A program made the position numbers and the translations under genes. A stretch of 64,000 nt of DNA from Rheinheimera hassiensis (GTDB lineage: Bacteria; Pseudomonadota; Gammaproteobacteria; Enterobacterales; Alteromonadaceae), in assembly GCF_022436675.1 (NCBI RefSeq), contig NZ_JAKUJZ010000006.1, positions 239,546-303,545 of the forward strand, given 5' to 3'. Below the pieces are notes generated by a model that was not told the DNA's origin, did not search any database, and worked only from the letters and a program-made list of their open reading frames with translations. Positions 1 through 10,823 of the stretch are shown in pieces. The first letter of the stretch is position 1, and each line of letters begins with the position of its first letter.

Positions 1-249
1 GGTAAACACATGCTGAATATAATCCAGCGTGTAAGGCCTGAGCGGATGACGCGCCAGTTGCGCGACCTGCCATGCACCCAATTCAGAAAAGATCTTTTTG
101 GTCAGCCCCTGGCTTTTTTCTTTTAGTTTGTTGATCTCTTCTTCTAAACCCAAATCGTAGTCGCCACTGCGGCTGACGTTACGTAATTCGTCTATTTTTG
201 CTTCAAGTTCAGCAATAGGTTGCTCAAACTCTAAATAATTCAGCATCAT
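1..249 (-). CDS. accA: Acetyl-CoA carboxylase carboxyltransferase subunit alpha (N-terminal part)
   Basis: Only the first 83 codons are present; the gene runs off the left edge. The translation begins [19 protein letters not shown], which matches the AccA amino terminus (family start of the type [16 protein letters not shown]). AccA is half of the carboxyltransferase of acetyl-CoA carboxylase, which makes malonyl-CoA for fatty-acid synthesis in the cytoplasm. The first of two adjacent ATG codons is chosen because it gives the family's usual spacing to the LNYL motif. It lies 17 bp after dnaE on the same strand, the usual gammaproteobacterial order, so it is probably co-transcribed with dnaE and the lipid genes upstream. 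Confidence 0.93.
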   Translation of the reverse strand, partial: MMLNYLEFEQPIAELEAKIDELRNVSRSGDYDLGLEEEINKLKEKSQGLTKKIFSELGAWQVAQLARHPLRPYTLDYIQHVFT

Positions 250-266
250 CGACTGTCACTACCTAA

Positions 267-3200
267 TTAATTAAATTCCAGTTCTATTGTTGCCAATTGC
301 TTTAACTGGTGCAACAAAGCGTCGGCTGGCGTTACCCACCATTGTGTCCCTAGCTGTAACATCACCTCGCCTTCCTGGCGCTGATAGCGGAGTTTAACCG
401 GCACCGTACCTGCTTTAAATTCACCCAGTACCTGCTGCAATCTTTGCAGGTAATTGTGGTCTATTTGTGCCGATTGTACAGTGATATTCAACGATCTCAG
501 AGATTTTTCCCTTACCTGAGTAATTTCGCTGACATCGCGGCCGGTCATTGTAAGGCCACCGTTAAAATCATCAAAGCTGACCTGTCCCGTTATTACCAGG
601 ATCCGGTCTTTTTGTAGCTGTTGTTCGAAGTTTTCCAGTAAATCCGGGAAAAACCTTACATCAAGCCGCGCAGACTTATCATCCAGTGTGACAATAGCCC
701 AGCGTCGGCCTTTTTTATTAATCATCACCCGCACTGATACCACCAGGCCGGCAACAGTGGTACTTTGATCTTTCTTCGTTGGCTGCAGTTCCACTAACCG
801 GCAATTAATATAGCGCGGAATTTCTTCCAGATAACGGTTTATCGGGTGGCCGGTTAAATATAAGCCTAAAGTTTCACGCTCGCCCTCCAACCAGACTTCA
901 TCTGCCCAGGGCTCTACCTGTTTAAATGCTGCCGCAGCGTGCTCTGGCTCAGGGCTTAACAAACCGAATAAATCATCCTGCCCTACAGCCTGCGCTTTAG
1001 CGTGCTGCTCGGCAGCTTTCATGGCTTCTTCCAGCGTGGCCGACAGCGCAGCACGGTGCGGGCCTAAGCGGTCCATAGCGCCGGATAAAATCAGTTTTTC
1101 TATCACGCGCCGGTTTAGCTTCTTTAAATCGACTTTGGCGCAAAAATCAAATAAGTCGCTAAAGCTGCCGTGCTTATTGCGCGCCTCAAGGATGGCCTCT
1201 ATCGGACCTTCGCCTACACCTTTAATAGCACCAATACCGTAAACAATATGGCCTTGCTCATTAACCGTGAACTTATACACCCCGGCGTTAACATCGGGCG
1301 GAATAAGCTTCAGCTTCATGCGCTCGCATTCATCTACCAGGGTAACAATTTTGTCGGTGTTGTCCATGTCAGCCGACATTACCGCTGCCATAAATTCTGC
1401 CGGATAATGCGCCTTCATCCACAGTGTTTGGTACGACACCAACGCATACGCCGCCGAGTGCGATTTGTTAAAACCGTAACCGGCAAATTTTTCTACCAGA
1501 TCGAAAATCTTAATCGCCAGGTCCGGGTCAATGCCATTTTTTGCCGCGCCTTCCTGGAACGTATCGCGTTGTTTGGCCATCTCTTCCGGCTTTTTCTTAC
1601 CCATAGCCCGGCGTAATAAGTCGGCACCGCCAAGCGAGTATCCCGACAGCACCTGGGCTATCTGCATTACCTGTTCCTGATAGAGGATAATGCCGTACGT
1701 CGGCTCAAGAATCGGCTTTAATGAATCATGCTGCCAAGTAGCATCCGGATAAGAGATAGCTTCACGGCCACGCTTACGGTCGATAAAGTTATCTACCATG
1801 CCCGACTGCAACGGCCCGGGCCGGAACAATGCGACCAGAGCTATCATATCTTCAAAGCAGTCTGGTTGCAGACGGCGGATTAAGTCTTTCATGCCGCGCG
1901 ATTCGAGCTGGAATACCGCCGTGGTGTCAGCTTTTTGCAGTAAGTCAAAGCTTCGTTTGTCTACCAGCGGAATGGAGTTGATGTCGATGCTATCGCGGCC
2001 TTCTTTTTTCAACCGCGTGTTAGCCATATTCACCGCCCACTGCAAGATAGTGAGAGTGCGCAGGCCTAAGAAGTCGAATTTTACCAACCCGGCATATTCA
2101 ACGTCGTTTTTGTCAAACTGGGTAACCGGGTTATTGCCTTCATCATCGCAATACAACGGGGAGAAATCGGTAATTTTGGTTGGCGCTATTACCACACCAC
2201 CGGCGTGTTTACCGGCGTTACGGGTTACACCTTCAAGCTGGCGCGCCATATCAATCAGATCTTTAACTTCCTGATCCTGAGCGTACAGCTCTGGCAGACG
2301 CGGCTCTTCTTTAAACGCCTGTTCCAGTGTCATGCCTGGCGTGGGCGGAATAAGCTTGGATATGCGGTCAACAAAACCATACGGATGGCCCAGCACCCGG
2401 CCAACGTCGCGTATTACGGCTTTGGCAGCCATGGTACCGAAGGTAATAATTTGCGATACCGCTTCACGGCCATACATATCGGCTACGTGATCAATTACTT
2501 CGTCGCGCCTGTCCATGCAGAAATCGACGTCAAAATCTGGCATAGAGACCCGTTCAGGGTTTAAAAAACGCTCGAACAGCAGATCGAATTCCAGCGGATC
2601 TAAATCAGTAATTTTAAGCGCATAAGCCACTAATGAACCCGCACCAGAGCCCCGCCCCGGTCCTACCGGAATATCATTATCTTTACTCCACTGGATAAAC
2701 TCCATTACCACCAGGAAGTAACCGGGAAAACCCATCTGGTTAATAACGTCCAGCTCTATTTGCAACCGCTCATCGTACCCGACACGTTTTTGCGCCCGCT
2801 CACTGGTATCAGGGAACAGCTGCAGTAAACGCTCTTCGAGGCCTTCGCGCGATTTCATTACCAGAAAATCAGCATCTGTCATGCCACCGGTAGGAAACGC
2901 CGGCAGAAAATATTCCCCCAGCCGGATAGTGACATTACAACGTTTGGCTATTTCAACAGAGTTTTGCAGTGCTTCTGGCAAATCAGCAAACAGCTGTTGC
3001 ATTTCCTGTTCAGATTTAAGGTATTGCTGTTCAGAATACAATTTAGGCCGGCGCTTGTCGTCCAGCGTAAAGCCATCGTGAATAGCAACCCGGATCTCGT
3101 GGGCCGGAAAGTCTTCCGGTTGTAAAAACACCACTTCATTGGTAGCAACCAGCGGTAAATCGTGTTGCTCTGCCAGGGTCACTGCTTTTTGAATATATAG

Positions 3201-3737
3201 CTCTTCATCCGGCCGCCCGGTACGGGTGATTTCCAGATAAAAGCGCTGCGGAAAATACTGCTGATAAAACTGCAGTAGTTCGGTCAGGCTTTGGCCGTTT
3301 TCTTTTAACAGCGCTTTACCAACCAGGCCATCTTTAGCACCGGATAAAATAATCACGCCCTGAGCAAACTCAGCCAGCCAGTCATGTTCTATTTGTGGTT
3401 TGCTATCAACATGGCCACGCAGGTAGGCTTTGGAAATAAGCTGGCTGAGGTTCTGATAACCGGCGTTATCTGCCGCCAGCAATAGCATACGGCTGCTCTC
3501 GCCACCAAATAAAGGATGCTGAACCCAGCAATCAACGCCGATGATAGGTTTAATACCGGCTTCATGGGCTGTACTGTAAAACCGCACCAGGCCGCAAAAA
3601 TTCATTTGATCAGTTAATGCCAGCGCAGGCATTGCCAGTTTTTGTGCCGCTTTAACGATAGGCTTAACTTTGGCGACACCGTCGATCATTGAAAAATCGC
3701 TGTGTACGCGCAGATGGATAAAAGCAGGAGAACTCAT
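267..3737 (-). CDS. dnaE: DNA polymerase III subunit alpha
   Basis: Catalytic subunit of the replicative polymerase. The 1156-residue length is normal for the family (about 1160). The PHP domain opens with HLRVHSDFS at residue 8. The polymerase palm carries [10 protein letters not shown] and the PDFDVDF motif near residue 400, which holds the catalytic aspartates. Helix-hairpin-helix and OB-fold regions follow, the OB fold starting near residue 990. The start codon overlaps the rnhB stop in an ATGA arrangement, which implies translational coupling. No frameshift or missing motif is seen. Confidence 0.98.
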   Translation of the reverse strand: MSSPAFIHLRVHSDFSMIDGVAKVKPIVKAAQKLAMPALALTDQMNFCGLVRFYSTAHEAGIKPIIGVDCWVQHPLFGGESSRMLLLAADNAGYQNLSQLISKAYLRGHVDSKPQIEHDWLAEFAQGVIILSGAKDGLVGKALLKENGQSLTELLQFYQQYFPQRFYLEITRTGRPDEELYIQKAVTLAEQHDLPLVATNEVVFLQPEDFPAHEIRVAIHDGFTLDDKRRPKLYSEQQYLKSEQEMQQLFADLPEALQNSVEIAKRCNVTIRLGEYFLPAFPTGGMTDADFLVMKSREGLEERLLQLFPDTSERAQKRVGYDERLQIELDVINQMGFPGYFLVVMEFIQWSKDNDIPVGPGRGSGAGSLVAYALKITDLDPLEFDLLFERFLNPERVSMPDFDVDFCMDRRDEVIDHVADMYGREAVSQIITFGTMAAKAVIRDVGRVLGHPYGFVDRISKLIPPTPGMTLEQAFKEEPRLPELYAQDQEVKDLIDMARQLEGVTRNAGKHAGGVVIAPTKITDFSPLYCDDEGNNPVTQFDKNDVEYAGLVKFDFLGLRTLTILQWAVNMANTRLKKEGRDSIDINSIPLVDKRSFDLLQKADTTAVFQLESRGMKDLIRRLQPDCFEDMIALVALFRPGPLQSGMVDNFIDRKRGREAISYPDATWQHDSLKPILEPTYGIILYQEQVMQIAQVLSGYSLGGADLLRRAMGKKKPEEMAKQRDTFQEGAAKNGIDPDLAIKIFDLVEKFAGYGFNKSHSAAYALVSYQTLWMKAHYPAEFMAAVMSADMDNTDKIVTLVDECERMKLKLIPPDVNAGVYKFTVNEQGHIVYGIGAIKGVGEGPIEAILEARNKHGSFSDLFDFCAKVDLKKLNRRVIEKLILSGAMDRLGPHRAALSATLEEAMKAAEQHAKAQAVGQDDLFGLLSPEPEHAAAAFKQVEPWADEVWLEGERETLGLYLTGHPINRYLEEIPRYINCRLVELQPTKKDQSTTVAGLVVSVRVMINKKGRRWAIVTLDDKSARLDVRFFPDLLENFEQQLQKDRILVITGQVSFDDFNGGLTMTGRDVSEITQVREKSLRSLNITVQSAQIDHNYLQRLQQVLGEFKAGTVPVKLRYQRQEGEVMLQLGTQWWVTPADALLHQLKQLATIELEFN

Positions 3738-4330
3738 AGCCCCTGTTGCTCCAGCACCTGCCGCACCGGCTTAAAGCTTCGACGGTGCTCACTTAATACA
3801 CCGTGCACGCCTATTGCGGCCAGATGAGCGGCTGTAGGATAGCCTTTATGGGCATCAAAGCCATAATCCGGGTAAGCCTGATGTAAAGCGTGCATTTCGG
3901 CATCACGTGCCACTTTGGCCAAAATAGAAGCAGCACTGATTTCCGGTACCAGCAAGTCGCCTTTAACGATAGCCGTAGCGGGCAAGCCAAAATCTGTGGT
4001 GCGGTTGCCATCTACCAGCACCCATTCTGGTTTAATACACAACGCCGCCACAGCACGACGCATTGCCAGCATAGTAGCGTGCAGAATATTCAACTGATCA
4101 ATTTCAGCAGGCTCTGCCCGGCCAAGCGCCCAGCACAGGGCATTTTGTTTAATGAGCTCAGCCAGTTCCGTACGACGCTTTTCAGACAATTTTTTTGAGT
4201 CAGTAAGCCCTGCAATGGGTTTATTAGGGTTTAAAATAACTGCCGCCGTTACCACAGCGCCAATTAGCGGACCGCGGCCCACTTCATCTACACCGCAAAG
4301 CAGCTGTACGTCAGGTCGTTGATACAACAT
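3734..4330 (-). CDS. rnhB: Ribonuclease HII
   Basis: Removes RNA from RNA-DNA hybrids and starts ribonucleotide excision. The 198-residue protein has the RNase HII signature DEVGRGP at residues 15-21, where D15 and E16 are the metal-binding acidic pair, followed by LTDSKKLS and later AHKGYPT. The ATG overlaps the lpxB stop by one base (TAATG) and the stop overlaps the dnaE start by four bases, so it sits inside a tightly coupled cluster. Placement between lpxB and dnaE is conserved in gammaproteobacteria. Confidence 0.97.
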   Translation of the reverse strand: MLYQRPDVQLLCGVDEVGRGPLIGAVVTAAVILNPNKPIAGLTDSKKLSEKRRTELAELIKQNALCWALGRAEPAEIDQLNILHATMLAMRRAVAALCIKPEWVLVDGNRTTDFGLPATAIVKGDLLVPEISAASILAKVARDAEMHALHQAYPDYGFDAHKGYPTAAHLAAIGVHGVLSEHRRSFKPVRQVLEQQGL

Positions 4331-5475
4331 TATTTACTTACCTGTAAAATTGCTTCTGCCGCTTTGGTACTGGCATTGCATTTAATGCTTTGATGAATAA
4401 CCCGGTACTGCTGCAATAGGGTAGCGCGCTCTGAACTTAACAAAGGTACCATCGCTTTTACCAGAGCTTGCGGCGTCACCTGATGCTGCAATAATTCCGT
4501 AACCATGCCACGCCCGGCAAGCAAGTTTGGCAAACTAAAATGCGCCAGCTTTACCAGCCGTTTACCAATTTGGTAAGTAAGCCAGTTAGCCCGGTACGAC
4601 ACCACCATCAGGCATTTGGCTAACATGGCTTCAAGTGTGGCGGTGCCTGAGGTTATAAAAGTTGCATCAGACGCTAACAATACCTGGCGGGCCTGGCCGG
4701 TAAATTCGGTGATTTTAAGCTCCGGCGCTATCTGCTGTTTAATCGCATTAAACTGTGCGGCCTTTGCCGACGTCACCATATTGGTAACGAACTGTATATC
4801 GGGAAACTGTTGTTGTAGCAGTATTGCGGCCTGCAGAAAATCACCTGCCAGCAGTTTAATTTCATTGGTACGGCTGCCAGGCATAATCGCCAGTACCAGC
4901 TTATCCGGCTGTAGGCCCAATTCGGCTTTTGCTGCGGCCTTATCCACGTCCAGCGGCATCGTATCGGCCATGGTGTGGCCAACAAAAGTACAGGGCACCT
5001 GATATTTATCGTAAAAAGCTTTTTCAAATGGCAGCAGCGATAACACCATATTGGTCGCGGCTGCAATTTTAAAAATTCGTTTATGCCGCCACGCCCACAC
5101 CGACGGGCTAACGTAATGCACAGTTTTAATACCGGCCTGTTTCAGCTTTAACTCTACCGGCAAATTAAAATCCGGCGCATCAATACCAACAAACACATCG
5201 GGCTTATCGGTCATTAAAGCGGCGAGAATTTCGCGTTTAACCTGCAGTAAGCGTGGTAAACGGCCAAGCACTTCAACAATGCCCATTACTGCCAGTTCTT
5301 CCATATCAAACAGGGCATTAAAACCCAGCGCCTGCATGCGCGGCCCGCCAATGCCGTAGAACACCGCATCCGGGTGTATAGCTTTAAGTGCAATCATCAG
5401 ATCGGCACCTAAAATATCGCCGGAGTGTTCCCCGGCGATAATGGCTATTTTTAAAGGCGTATCAGCAATCGCCAT
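4330..5475 (-). CDS. lpxB: Lipid-A-disaccharide synthase
   Basis: Joins UDP-2,3-diacylglucosamine and lipid X into the lipid A disaccharide at the inner face of the cytoplasmic membrane. The 381-residue protein begins with the family motif [14 protein letters not shown] and contains GIDAPDFN and SPSVWAWR, both typical of LpxB. The start shares one base with the lpxA stop (TGATG). Together with lpxA, fabZ and lpxD it forms the lipid A part of the cluster. Confidence 0.97.
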   Translation of the reverse strand: MAIADTPLKIAIIAGEHSGDILGADLMIALKAIHPDAVFYGIGGPRMQALGFNALFDMEELAVMGIVEVLGRLPRLLQVKREILAALMTDKPDVFVGIDAPDFNLPVELKLKQAGIKTVHYVSPSVWAWRHKRIFKIAAATNMVLSLLPFEKAFYDKYQVPCTFVGHTMADTMPLDVDKAAAKAELGLQPDKLVLAIMPGSRTNEIKLLAGDFLQAAILLQQQFPDIQFVTNMVTSAKAAQFNAIKQQIAPELKITEFTGQARQVLLASDATFITSGTATLEAMLAKCLMVVSYRANWLTYQIGKRLVKLAHFSLPNLLAGRGMVTELLQHQVTPQALVKAMVPLLSSERATLLQQYRVIHQSIKCNASTKAAEAILQVSK

Positions 5476-6245
5476 CAGCGCACTATGCCTCTGCTGGCGT
5501 TAGCGATAAAGTCGGTAAAGAGTTTTAACTCCGGCACTTGTGCGGCTTTATCCTGCAGTGCTGCCAGTGCTTCCGCTACTGTCTGGCCTTTGCGGTAGAC
5601 TTCTTTATATGCCCGGCGTATTTCCAGCAACGCTTCACTGCTGTAGCCACGGCGTTTTAAACCTTCAGTATTAATACCGCCAGGCACGCAAGGTGCGCCA
5701 TGCACCATCAGGTATGGCGGTACATCTTTTAAAACAATAGAGCCACCGCCGCAAAAACTGTGCGCCCCAATATGCACAAACTGATGAACGCCTGTCATAC
5801 CGCCTAAAATAGCCCAGTCGCCTACATGCACGTGTCCGGCGGCCTGAGCAGCACTGGCAAAAATAGTGTGGTTACCAATGACGCAGTCGTGGGCAATATG
5901 CGTGGTATTCATAAACAGGTTATGGTTACCAATAATGGTTTTTCCCTGATCCTGCACCGTGCCACGGTGTACAGAGCAACCTTCGCGAAATACGTTATAA
6001 TCGCCAATAATCAGCTCTGTGGCTTCACCTTTATATTTTTTGTCCTGACAAGCTTCACCAATACTGGCAAATTGAAAAAAGTGATTACCTTTACCAATAG
6101 TACTGGTGCCTTTAATCGCCACATGAGATTCGAGTACACAGTCATCTCCCAGCACAACGTTGTGGCCAACATAACAAAACGGGCCCACTTTAACGTTATT
6201 ACCAAGCTTAGCGCTGGCTTCGATTACAGCAGTTGGATGGATCAC
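5475..6245 (-). CDS. lpxA: Acyl-ACP--UDP-N-acetylglucosamine O-acyltransferase
   Basis: First committed step of lipid A synthesis. The protein is a left-handed beta-helix of hexapeptide repeats with the family segments YQFASIGE-like (here FFQFASIGEACQDKKY), EGCSVHRGT and a helical C-terminal tail. The start needs a decision: an upstream GTG at 6266 is possible, but a GTG at 6245, one base after the fabZ TAA, has a GAGAG ribosome-binding site seven bases upstream and gives the usual MIHPTAV beginning (256 residues). I prefer 6245. Seen: both GTG codons. Inferred: which one is used. Confidence 0.93.
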   Translation of the reverse strand: MIHPTAVIEASAKLGNNVKVGPFCYVGHNVVLGDDCVLESHVAIKGTSTIGKGNHFFQFASIGEACQDKKYKGEATELIIGDYNVFREGCSVHRGTVQDQGKTIIGNHNLFMNTTHIAHDCVIGNHTIFASAAQAAGHVHVGDWAILGGMTGVHQFVHIGAHSFCGGGSIVLKDVPPYLMVHGAPCVPGGINTEGLKRRGYSSEALLEIRRAYKEVYRKGQTVAEALAALQDKAAQVPELKLFTDFIANASRGIVR

Positions 6246-6246
6246 G

Positions 6247-6699
6247 TTATAGCTCTCTTCTGGCACACATCAGCTCAGCCGAGCAGACAATCTGGCCTTC
6301 AACTTTAGCTTCGCCGTAAAACTTCCACATGTTGCGGCGTTCTTTTAAAAACTTTACTTCCAATATCATAGTATCACCCGGCAGTACCGGCTTTTTAAAA
6401 CGCGCGTCGTCAATTGCAGCAAACAGATAAAGTTCATTCTCTGAGCGCTCGGTAACGGTTTTAAAACCCAGAATACCGGTGGCCTGGGCCAGCGCCTCAA
6501 GGATCAACACACCAGGAAAAATAGGCATTCCCGGAAAATGCCCGGTAAAAATAGGTTCATTAATAGTGACGTTTTTAAGCGCTGTCAGGCTTTCGCCCGG
6601 CGTAAAATCCAGAACACGATCAATAAGTAAAAACGGGTAACGATGTGGCAGTAATGCCATAATTTCCTGAATTTGCAGGCAATTAAGTTGGTTAGCCAA
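6247..6699 (-). CDS. fabZ: 3-hydroxyacyl-ACP dehydratase FabZ
   Basis: Dehydrates beta-hydroxyacyl-ACP in fatty-acid elongation. The 150-residue hot-dog fold protein has the active-site stretch [20 protein letters not shown], placing the catalytic pair at H54 and E68. It lies between lpxD (14 bp upstream) and lpxA. LpxA and LpxD compete with FabZ for the same 3-hydroxyacyl-ACP, which is the accepted reason for this linkage. Confidence 0.97.
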   Translation of the reverse strand: MANQLNCLQIQEIMALLPHRYPFLLIDRVLDFTPGESLTALKNVTINEPIFTGHFPGMPIFPGVLILEALAQATGILGFKTVTERSENELYLFAAIDDARFKKPVLPGDTMILEVKFLKERRNMWKFYGEAKVEGQIVCSAELMCARREL

Positions 6700-6713
6700 A
6701 GCTATTCCTCTGT

Positions 6714-7766
6714 CTAGTGGTCAGCATCCTGTGCTTTTTGCACATTCGCAAGCTGGTGTTCCAGTTGCTTTACCCGCTGATAAAGTTGATCTATTTGCCG
6801 CAGCTTAACGGTGTTTTTCCGCCATTCAGCATTGGTTGTTGCCGGAATACCTGAAGTATATACGCCTTTCTCAGTGATAGGCTTCATTACCATTGCCATA
6901 CCGGAAATATGCGCACCGTCACATATCTCAATGTGGCCGTTAAGCACCGCCGCCCCACCAATAATGCAGTAGCGGCCAATTTTGGTGCTGCCGGCAACTA
7001 CAGTACAACCGGCGATTGCCGTATGATCGCCAATGCGGACATTGTGTGCAATCTGGCACTGGTTATCGATAATAACATTACTACCTATTACCGTATCTTC
7101 AATCGCGCCGCGGTCAATAGTGGTATTTGCGCCTATTTCACAATCGTCGCCAATAGTAACGGTACCGGTTTGCGGTATCTTAACCCAATTACCGCGTTCA
7201 TTGGCAAAACCAAAACCATCTGCGCCAATTACAGCACCGCTGTGCACTATACAACCTTTACCGATATTTACCCGGTGATACACGGTAACGTTAGCCCACA
7301 GCCGGCTACCTTCACCAATAATTGCTTGTTCACCAATAAAACAGCCTGCGCCAATTTGTGCGCCATTACCAACAACAGCTCCGGCGGCAATAATCGCATT
7401 AGCACCAACAGACACCCCGGCACCCAAAGTGACACTGGCATCGATTACTGCTGTCGGGTGAACACCATTTGCTGCGGCGGGTGTTGAATCCAGTAATTGG
7501 GCTACCCGGGCAAAAGCAACATACGGGTCTTTTACCACCAGAGCGTTGACGCCTGGCGCAAGAAACGGCGCGTCATCTGCGGTGATAAGAACAGCAGAGG
7601 CAGACGTTTCGGTTAAGAATTTGCGGTATTTGCTGTTAGACAGGAAGCTAATCTGGCCGCTGCCAGCATTTTCCAGCGTTGCAATTGAAACGATGCTGCA
7701 AGCAGCATCGCCAATTAGCTGAGCATCTACCTGCTCAGCCAGTTTCGTTAAGGTATAACCTGCCAT
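6714..7766 (-). CDS. lpxD: UDP-3-O-(3-hydroxyacyl)glucosamine N-acyltransferase
   Basis: Third step of lipid A synthesis, adding the N-linked hydroxyacyl chain. The 350-residue protein has an N-terminal uridine-binding domain followed by a long run of hexapeptide repeats (residues about 100-310, pattern [15 protein letters not shown] and on) and a C-terminal helix ([19 protein letters not shown]). The start overlaps the skp stop by one base. Confidence 0.97.
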   Translation of the reverse strand: MAGYTLTKLAEQVDAQLIGDAACSIVSIATLENAGSGQISFLSNSKYRKFLTETSASAVLITADDAPFLAPGVNALVVKDPYVAFARVAQLLDSTPAAANGVHPTAVIDASVTLGAGVSVGANAIIAAGAVVGNGAQIGAGCFIGEQAIIGEGSRLWANVTVYHRVNIGKGCIVHSGAVIGADGFGFANERGNWVKIPQTGTVTIGDDCEIGANTTIDRGAIEDTVIGSNVIIDNQCQIAHNVRIGDHTAIAGCTVVAGSTKIGRYCIIGGAAVLNGHIEICDGAHISGMAMVMKPITEKGVYTSGIPATTNAEWRKNTVKLRQIDQLYQRVKQLEHQLANVQKAQDADH

Positions 7767-8284
7767 TATTTTGCTTTACTTGCCTGAGCAACAACAGCTT
7801 CAGAGATGTCGTATTCTGGCTTGGCATACACTGCTGCACCGGAATTCAGCACCATATCGAACTTCTCGCGCTCTGCTACTACATCAATAGCCGCCTTGAT
7901 CAGCGCCAGTACTTTATTGCGTTCTTCAGCCTGACGGTTACGGATTTCTTCATCCAGTGGACGGGCTAATTGCTCGTACTGTTGACGCTGGCTGGTTAAC
8001 GCAGTTTTCAACTCATCTTGTTGCTTTTCACTCATGGTTGGACCATCGCGACGCAACTTTTCAATATTGAAGTTAATATCTTTTTCCAACTTCCCTACCG
8101 TTTCAATACGCTTGGCAAACTCATTTTTAATCGTTTCCTGCATAGCAGCGGACTGAGGAATTTGTGCAGCTACAGCCTGCACATCAACGAAAGCAATTTT
8201 CATCTCTTTCGCAGCAACATTACCTGCCAGTACCAAACCAGCAAGCAGTAACACGGCAGATTTTACAATTTTACGGTTAAACAT
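7766..8284 (-). CDS. skp: Periplasmic chaperone Skp/OmpH
   Basis: Trimeric periplasmic holdase that carries unfolded outer-membrane proteins to the BAM complex. A signal peptide is visible: positive start, hydrophobic core at residues 10-21, likely cleavage after A25. The mature part is helical and charged (LEKDINFNIEKLRRDG, SQRQQYEQLARPLDEEI), as expected for the Skp tentacles. It follows bamA by 23 bp, linking chaperone and insertion machine. In Escherichia coli both belong to the sigma-E regulon, and rpoE is also in this window. Confidence 0.95.
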   Translation of the reverse strand: MFNRKIVKSAVLLLAGLVLAGNVAAKEMKIAFVDVQAVAAQIPQSAAMQETIKNEFAKRIETVGKLEKDINFNIEKLRRDGPTMSEKQQDELKTALTSQRQQYEQLARPLDEEIRNRQAEERNKVLALIKAAIDVVAEREKFDMVLNSGAAVYAKPEYDISEAVVAQASKAK

Positions 8285-8307
8285 CTTATATTCCCTATTA
8301 TTCTAAT

Positions 8308-10797
8308 CTAGAAAGTTGTACCAATATTGAAACTAAAGTTTTCTTGTAAGTCACCATCATATTTCTTGATGATTTTTGCCAAACTGAACGTTAACGGTCC
8401 CATTGGCGAAATCCACTGTAAAGATACACCAGCTGTTGCCCGAATCAAACTGGCATCTGAGTAATCGATCAGTTCTGGTTGATTCTGGCTGCTAACTATT
8501 TTTGTCAAGCCTGCATAGCGGTTAATATCAAACTCAGTATCCCAGACATTACCGGCATCGACAAATATACTGGTACGCACTGAATTACGATAGTCATCAC
8601 TTAAAAACGGCGTCGGGGTAATCAATTCCAGCGTAGCCACTGCCATAGCGTTACCGCCAATGGAGCGTTGTGATACCTGATAACGGTCACTCTCCGGGCC
8701 GCTTGGGAACCCACCTGAGCCAGCATTAGGGTCTGGTAATCCCGGTACACTTTGGGCGTAACGGAAGATAGCGTGCGGCCCTATGATACGGCTTTCGAAA
8801 CCGCGCATATTGTCACCGCCTGCATAGAAATTTTCAGTAAAGGGTAAGGTATAGTCATAACCGTTTTTCGAGCCATAACCATTGCCATAGCCTGTTTCTA
8901 ACTTGCTAAGGAATGACCAGGCGTGATCGTTACTCAGCGGAATGTAATTACGCGCTTCGAACATCACTTTGTAGTACGTCAGATCTGAATTAGGCGTAGT
9001 TGCCCGTATAGTGGCACCAAGGTAATGTCCCGCTGTTGGGAATAAACCGCGGTTAAGCGTGCTTCTTGACCATCCAGCCGACAATTCATAGTTAGTGAAC
9101 TTATAACCACCATCCGGATTTTGCGCATCTAATAATACACCGCGGAAGTGGCGCAGCTGATCATACTCATTAATAGAGTTAATCTTGTTTACCACATAGT
9201 TAGCGCCAAAGTTTAACCGGTTATACTCGTTTATCGGGTAACCAAAATTAGCACCAAAACCATAGCGCTGCTGGTTATACGCTTCAAGGTTAGACGAGGC
9301 GCTACTGTAATCGGTATCAGAGTAAAACACCTGCCCGCCCAGGCTAACGCCATCCAGCGTAAAATAAGGGTTGGTATAACTTGTGCTTATTGATTTCTGG
9401 TACTTATTGGTGCTTAAGCTGATACCTGCACTATTACCACTGCCGAAGAAGTTTTCTTGCTGCACGCCAATCTGAAATGACATGCCCATATAGTTGCCGT
9501 ATGAAATACCAGCATTAAAGCTGCCTGATGGCTGTTCTTTAATGGTAAAACCGACATCGACCTGATCATCAATACCCGCTACCGGTGCGGTGGCAAACTC
9601 AACTGACTCAATATAGGGTAGACGCTGGATCCACTGCTTAGACGACTCCAACGCATCATTTGACAGCCAGGCCCCTTCCATCTGCCGCAGTTCACGGCGT
9701 AATACTTCATCTTTGGTATTACTGTTACCCGACATATTAATACGGCGCACATAAACGCGCTTGCCAGGGTCGACACTGATAGTTAATTCAACTTCTTTGG
9801 TGTCTTCATTGATATCCGGAATAGTGCGGACTTTAGAATTAGCATAACCAAAACGGGCTAATAGTTTGGCTATACTCTCTTCGGTGTACGTTACCAGAGC
9901 ACCGTTATACAACTGGCCGTCTTTCAACGGCAATATTTGCCGGATAAATTCATCCTGACCAATTAAATCGCCGACGAATTTCACACCACTAATAGTATAT
10001 TTCTCACCTTCGGTGATATTCAGAGTCACGTAAACAGACTCTTTATCCGGGCTAACAGAAACCTGTGACGAGTCAATATTAAAGCGCAGATAACCGCGGT
10101 CAAGATAGTAGCTGTTTATCTTTTCTATATCGCCTTGCAGAGTTTGCTTCTGGTAGCGATCTGAAGACAAAAAGCGCCACCAGGGTAAATCCTGCTTCGA
10201 TTCGATATTGCTCAGTAGTTCTTCATCAGAGAATAGTTTATTACCCACCACGTTGATCTGGCGGACAGAAGCGGCGTCTCCTTCATCAAACTTAATCTTC
10301 AGATTAACCCGGTTACGCGGCAAATAAGTTACTTCAATTTCAACGCTGGCCTGATATTTACCTACACCGTGATAAAACTCAGTAAGACCATTCTCGATAT
10401 TTTTCAGAATAGTTTTATCCAGCGGCTCACCAACTTCAATACGGTTACCTGCCAGGCTCTCATTCAGTTGGTCTTCTTTGATGTCTTTATTGCCATCAAA
10501 TTCTATCGCGTTAATAGTTGGGCGTTCGCGCAAACGATAAATTACCGTATTACCATCACGCAGCACCTGAATATCATCGAAATGTCCTGCGCTGTAAAGT
10601 GTGCGGATACTGCGTGACAAATTATACTCTGTCACGGTATCACCAACGTTAAAAGGCAGATTATTCAACGCAGCGCCCAGCGCAACGCGCTGCAAACCTT
10701 CTACCTGAATATCCTGAACCGTAAATGATTCTTCAGCGAGCACCGAGTTGCTTGCCGAAGCAAGAAACATCGCAGCTACTAATCGTTTAATTGTCAT
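8308..10797 (-). CDS. bamA: Outer membrane protein assembly factor BamA
   Basis: Core of the beta-barrel assembly machine in the outer membrane. The 829-residue protein has a signal peptide ending near A21, about five POTRA repeats (residues about 25-425, with motifs such as VQDIQVEGLQRV and VRQINVVGNKLFSDEE), then a C-terminal 16-strand barrel containing the conserved MRGFESR loop and ending in phenylalanine (NIGTTF), the usual outer-membrane insertion signal. It is flanked by rseP and skp, the normal order. Confidence 0.98.
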   Translation of the reverse strand: MTIKRLVAAMFLASASNSVLAEESFTVQDIQVEGLQRVALGAALNNLPFNVGDTVTEYNLSRSIRTLYSAGHFDDIQVLRDGNTVIYRLRERPTINAIEFDGNKDIKEDQLNESLAGNRIEVGEPLDKTILKNIENGLTEFYHGVGKYQASVEIEVTYLPRNRVNLKIKFDEGDAASVRQINVVGNKLFSDEELLSNIESKQDLPWWRFLSSDRYQKQTLQGDIEKINSYYLDRGYLRFNIDSSQVSVSPDKESVYVTLNITEGEKYTISGVKFVGDLIGQDEFIRQILPLKDGQLYNGALVTYTEESIAKLLARFGYANSKVRTIPDINEDTKEVELTISVDPGKRVYVRRINMSGNSNTKDEVLRRELRQMEGAWLSNDALESSKQWIQRLPYIESVEFATAPVAGIDDQVDVGFTIKEQPSGSFNAGISYGNYMGMSFQIGVQQENFFGSGNSAGISLSTNKYQKSISTSYTNPYFTLDGVSLGGQVFYSDTDYSSASSNLEAYNQQRYGFGANFGYPINEYNRLNFGANYVVNKINSINEYDQLRHFRGVLLDAQNPDGGYKFTNYELSAGWSRSTLNRGLFPTAGHYLGATIRATTPNSDLTYYKVMFEARNYIPLSNDHAWSFLSKLETGYGNGYGSKNGYDYTLPFTENFYAGGDNMRGFESRIIGPHAIFRYAQSVPGLPDPNAGSGGFPSGPESDRYQVSQRSIGGNAMAVATLELITPTPFLSDDYRNSVRTSIFVDAGNVWDTEFDINRYAGLTKIVSSQNQPELIDYSDASLIRATAGVSLQWISPMGPLTFSLAKIIKKYDGDLQENFSFNIGTTF

Positions 10798-10823
10798 TAT
10801 TTGAACTACTTATGATTAGTTAT

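Noticed and set aside
1798-2274. 158-codon plus-strand frame inside dnaE
   Set aside because: Antisense to conserved polymerase sequence; composition is that of a shadow frame.
6909-7487. 192-codon open frame on the plus strand opposite lpxD
   Set aside because: It is antisense to the repeat-rich lpxD beta-helix, has threonine/asparagine-rich unlike-protein composition and no ribosome-binding site; a shadow frame.
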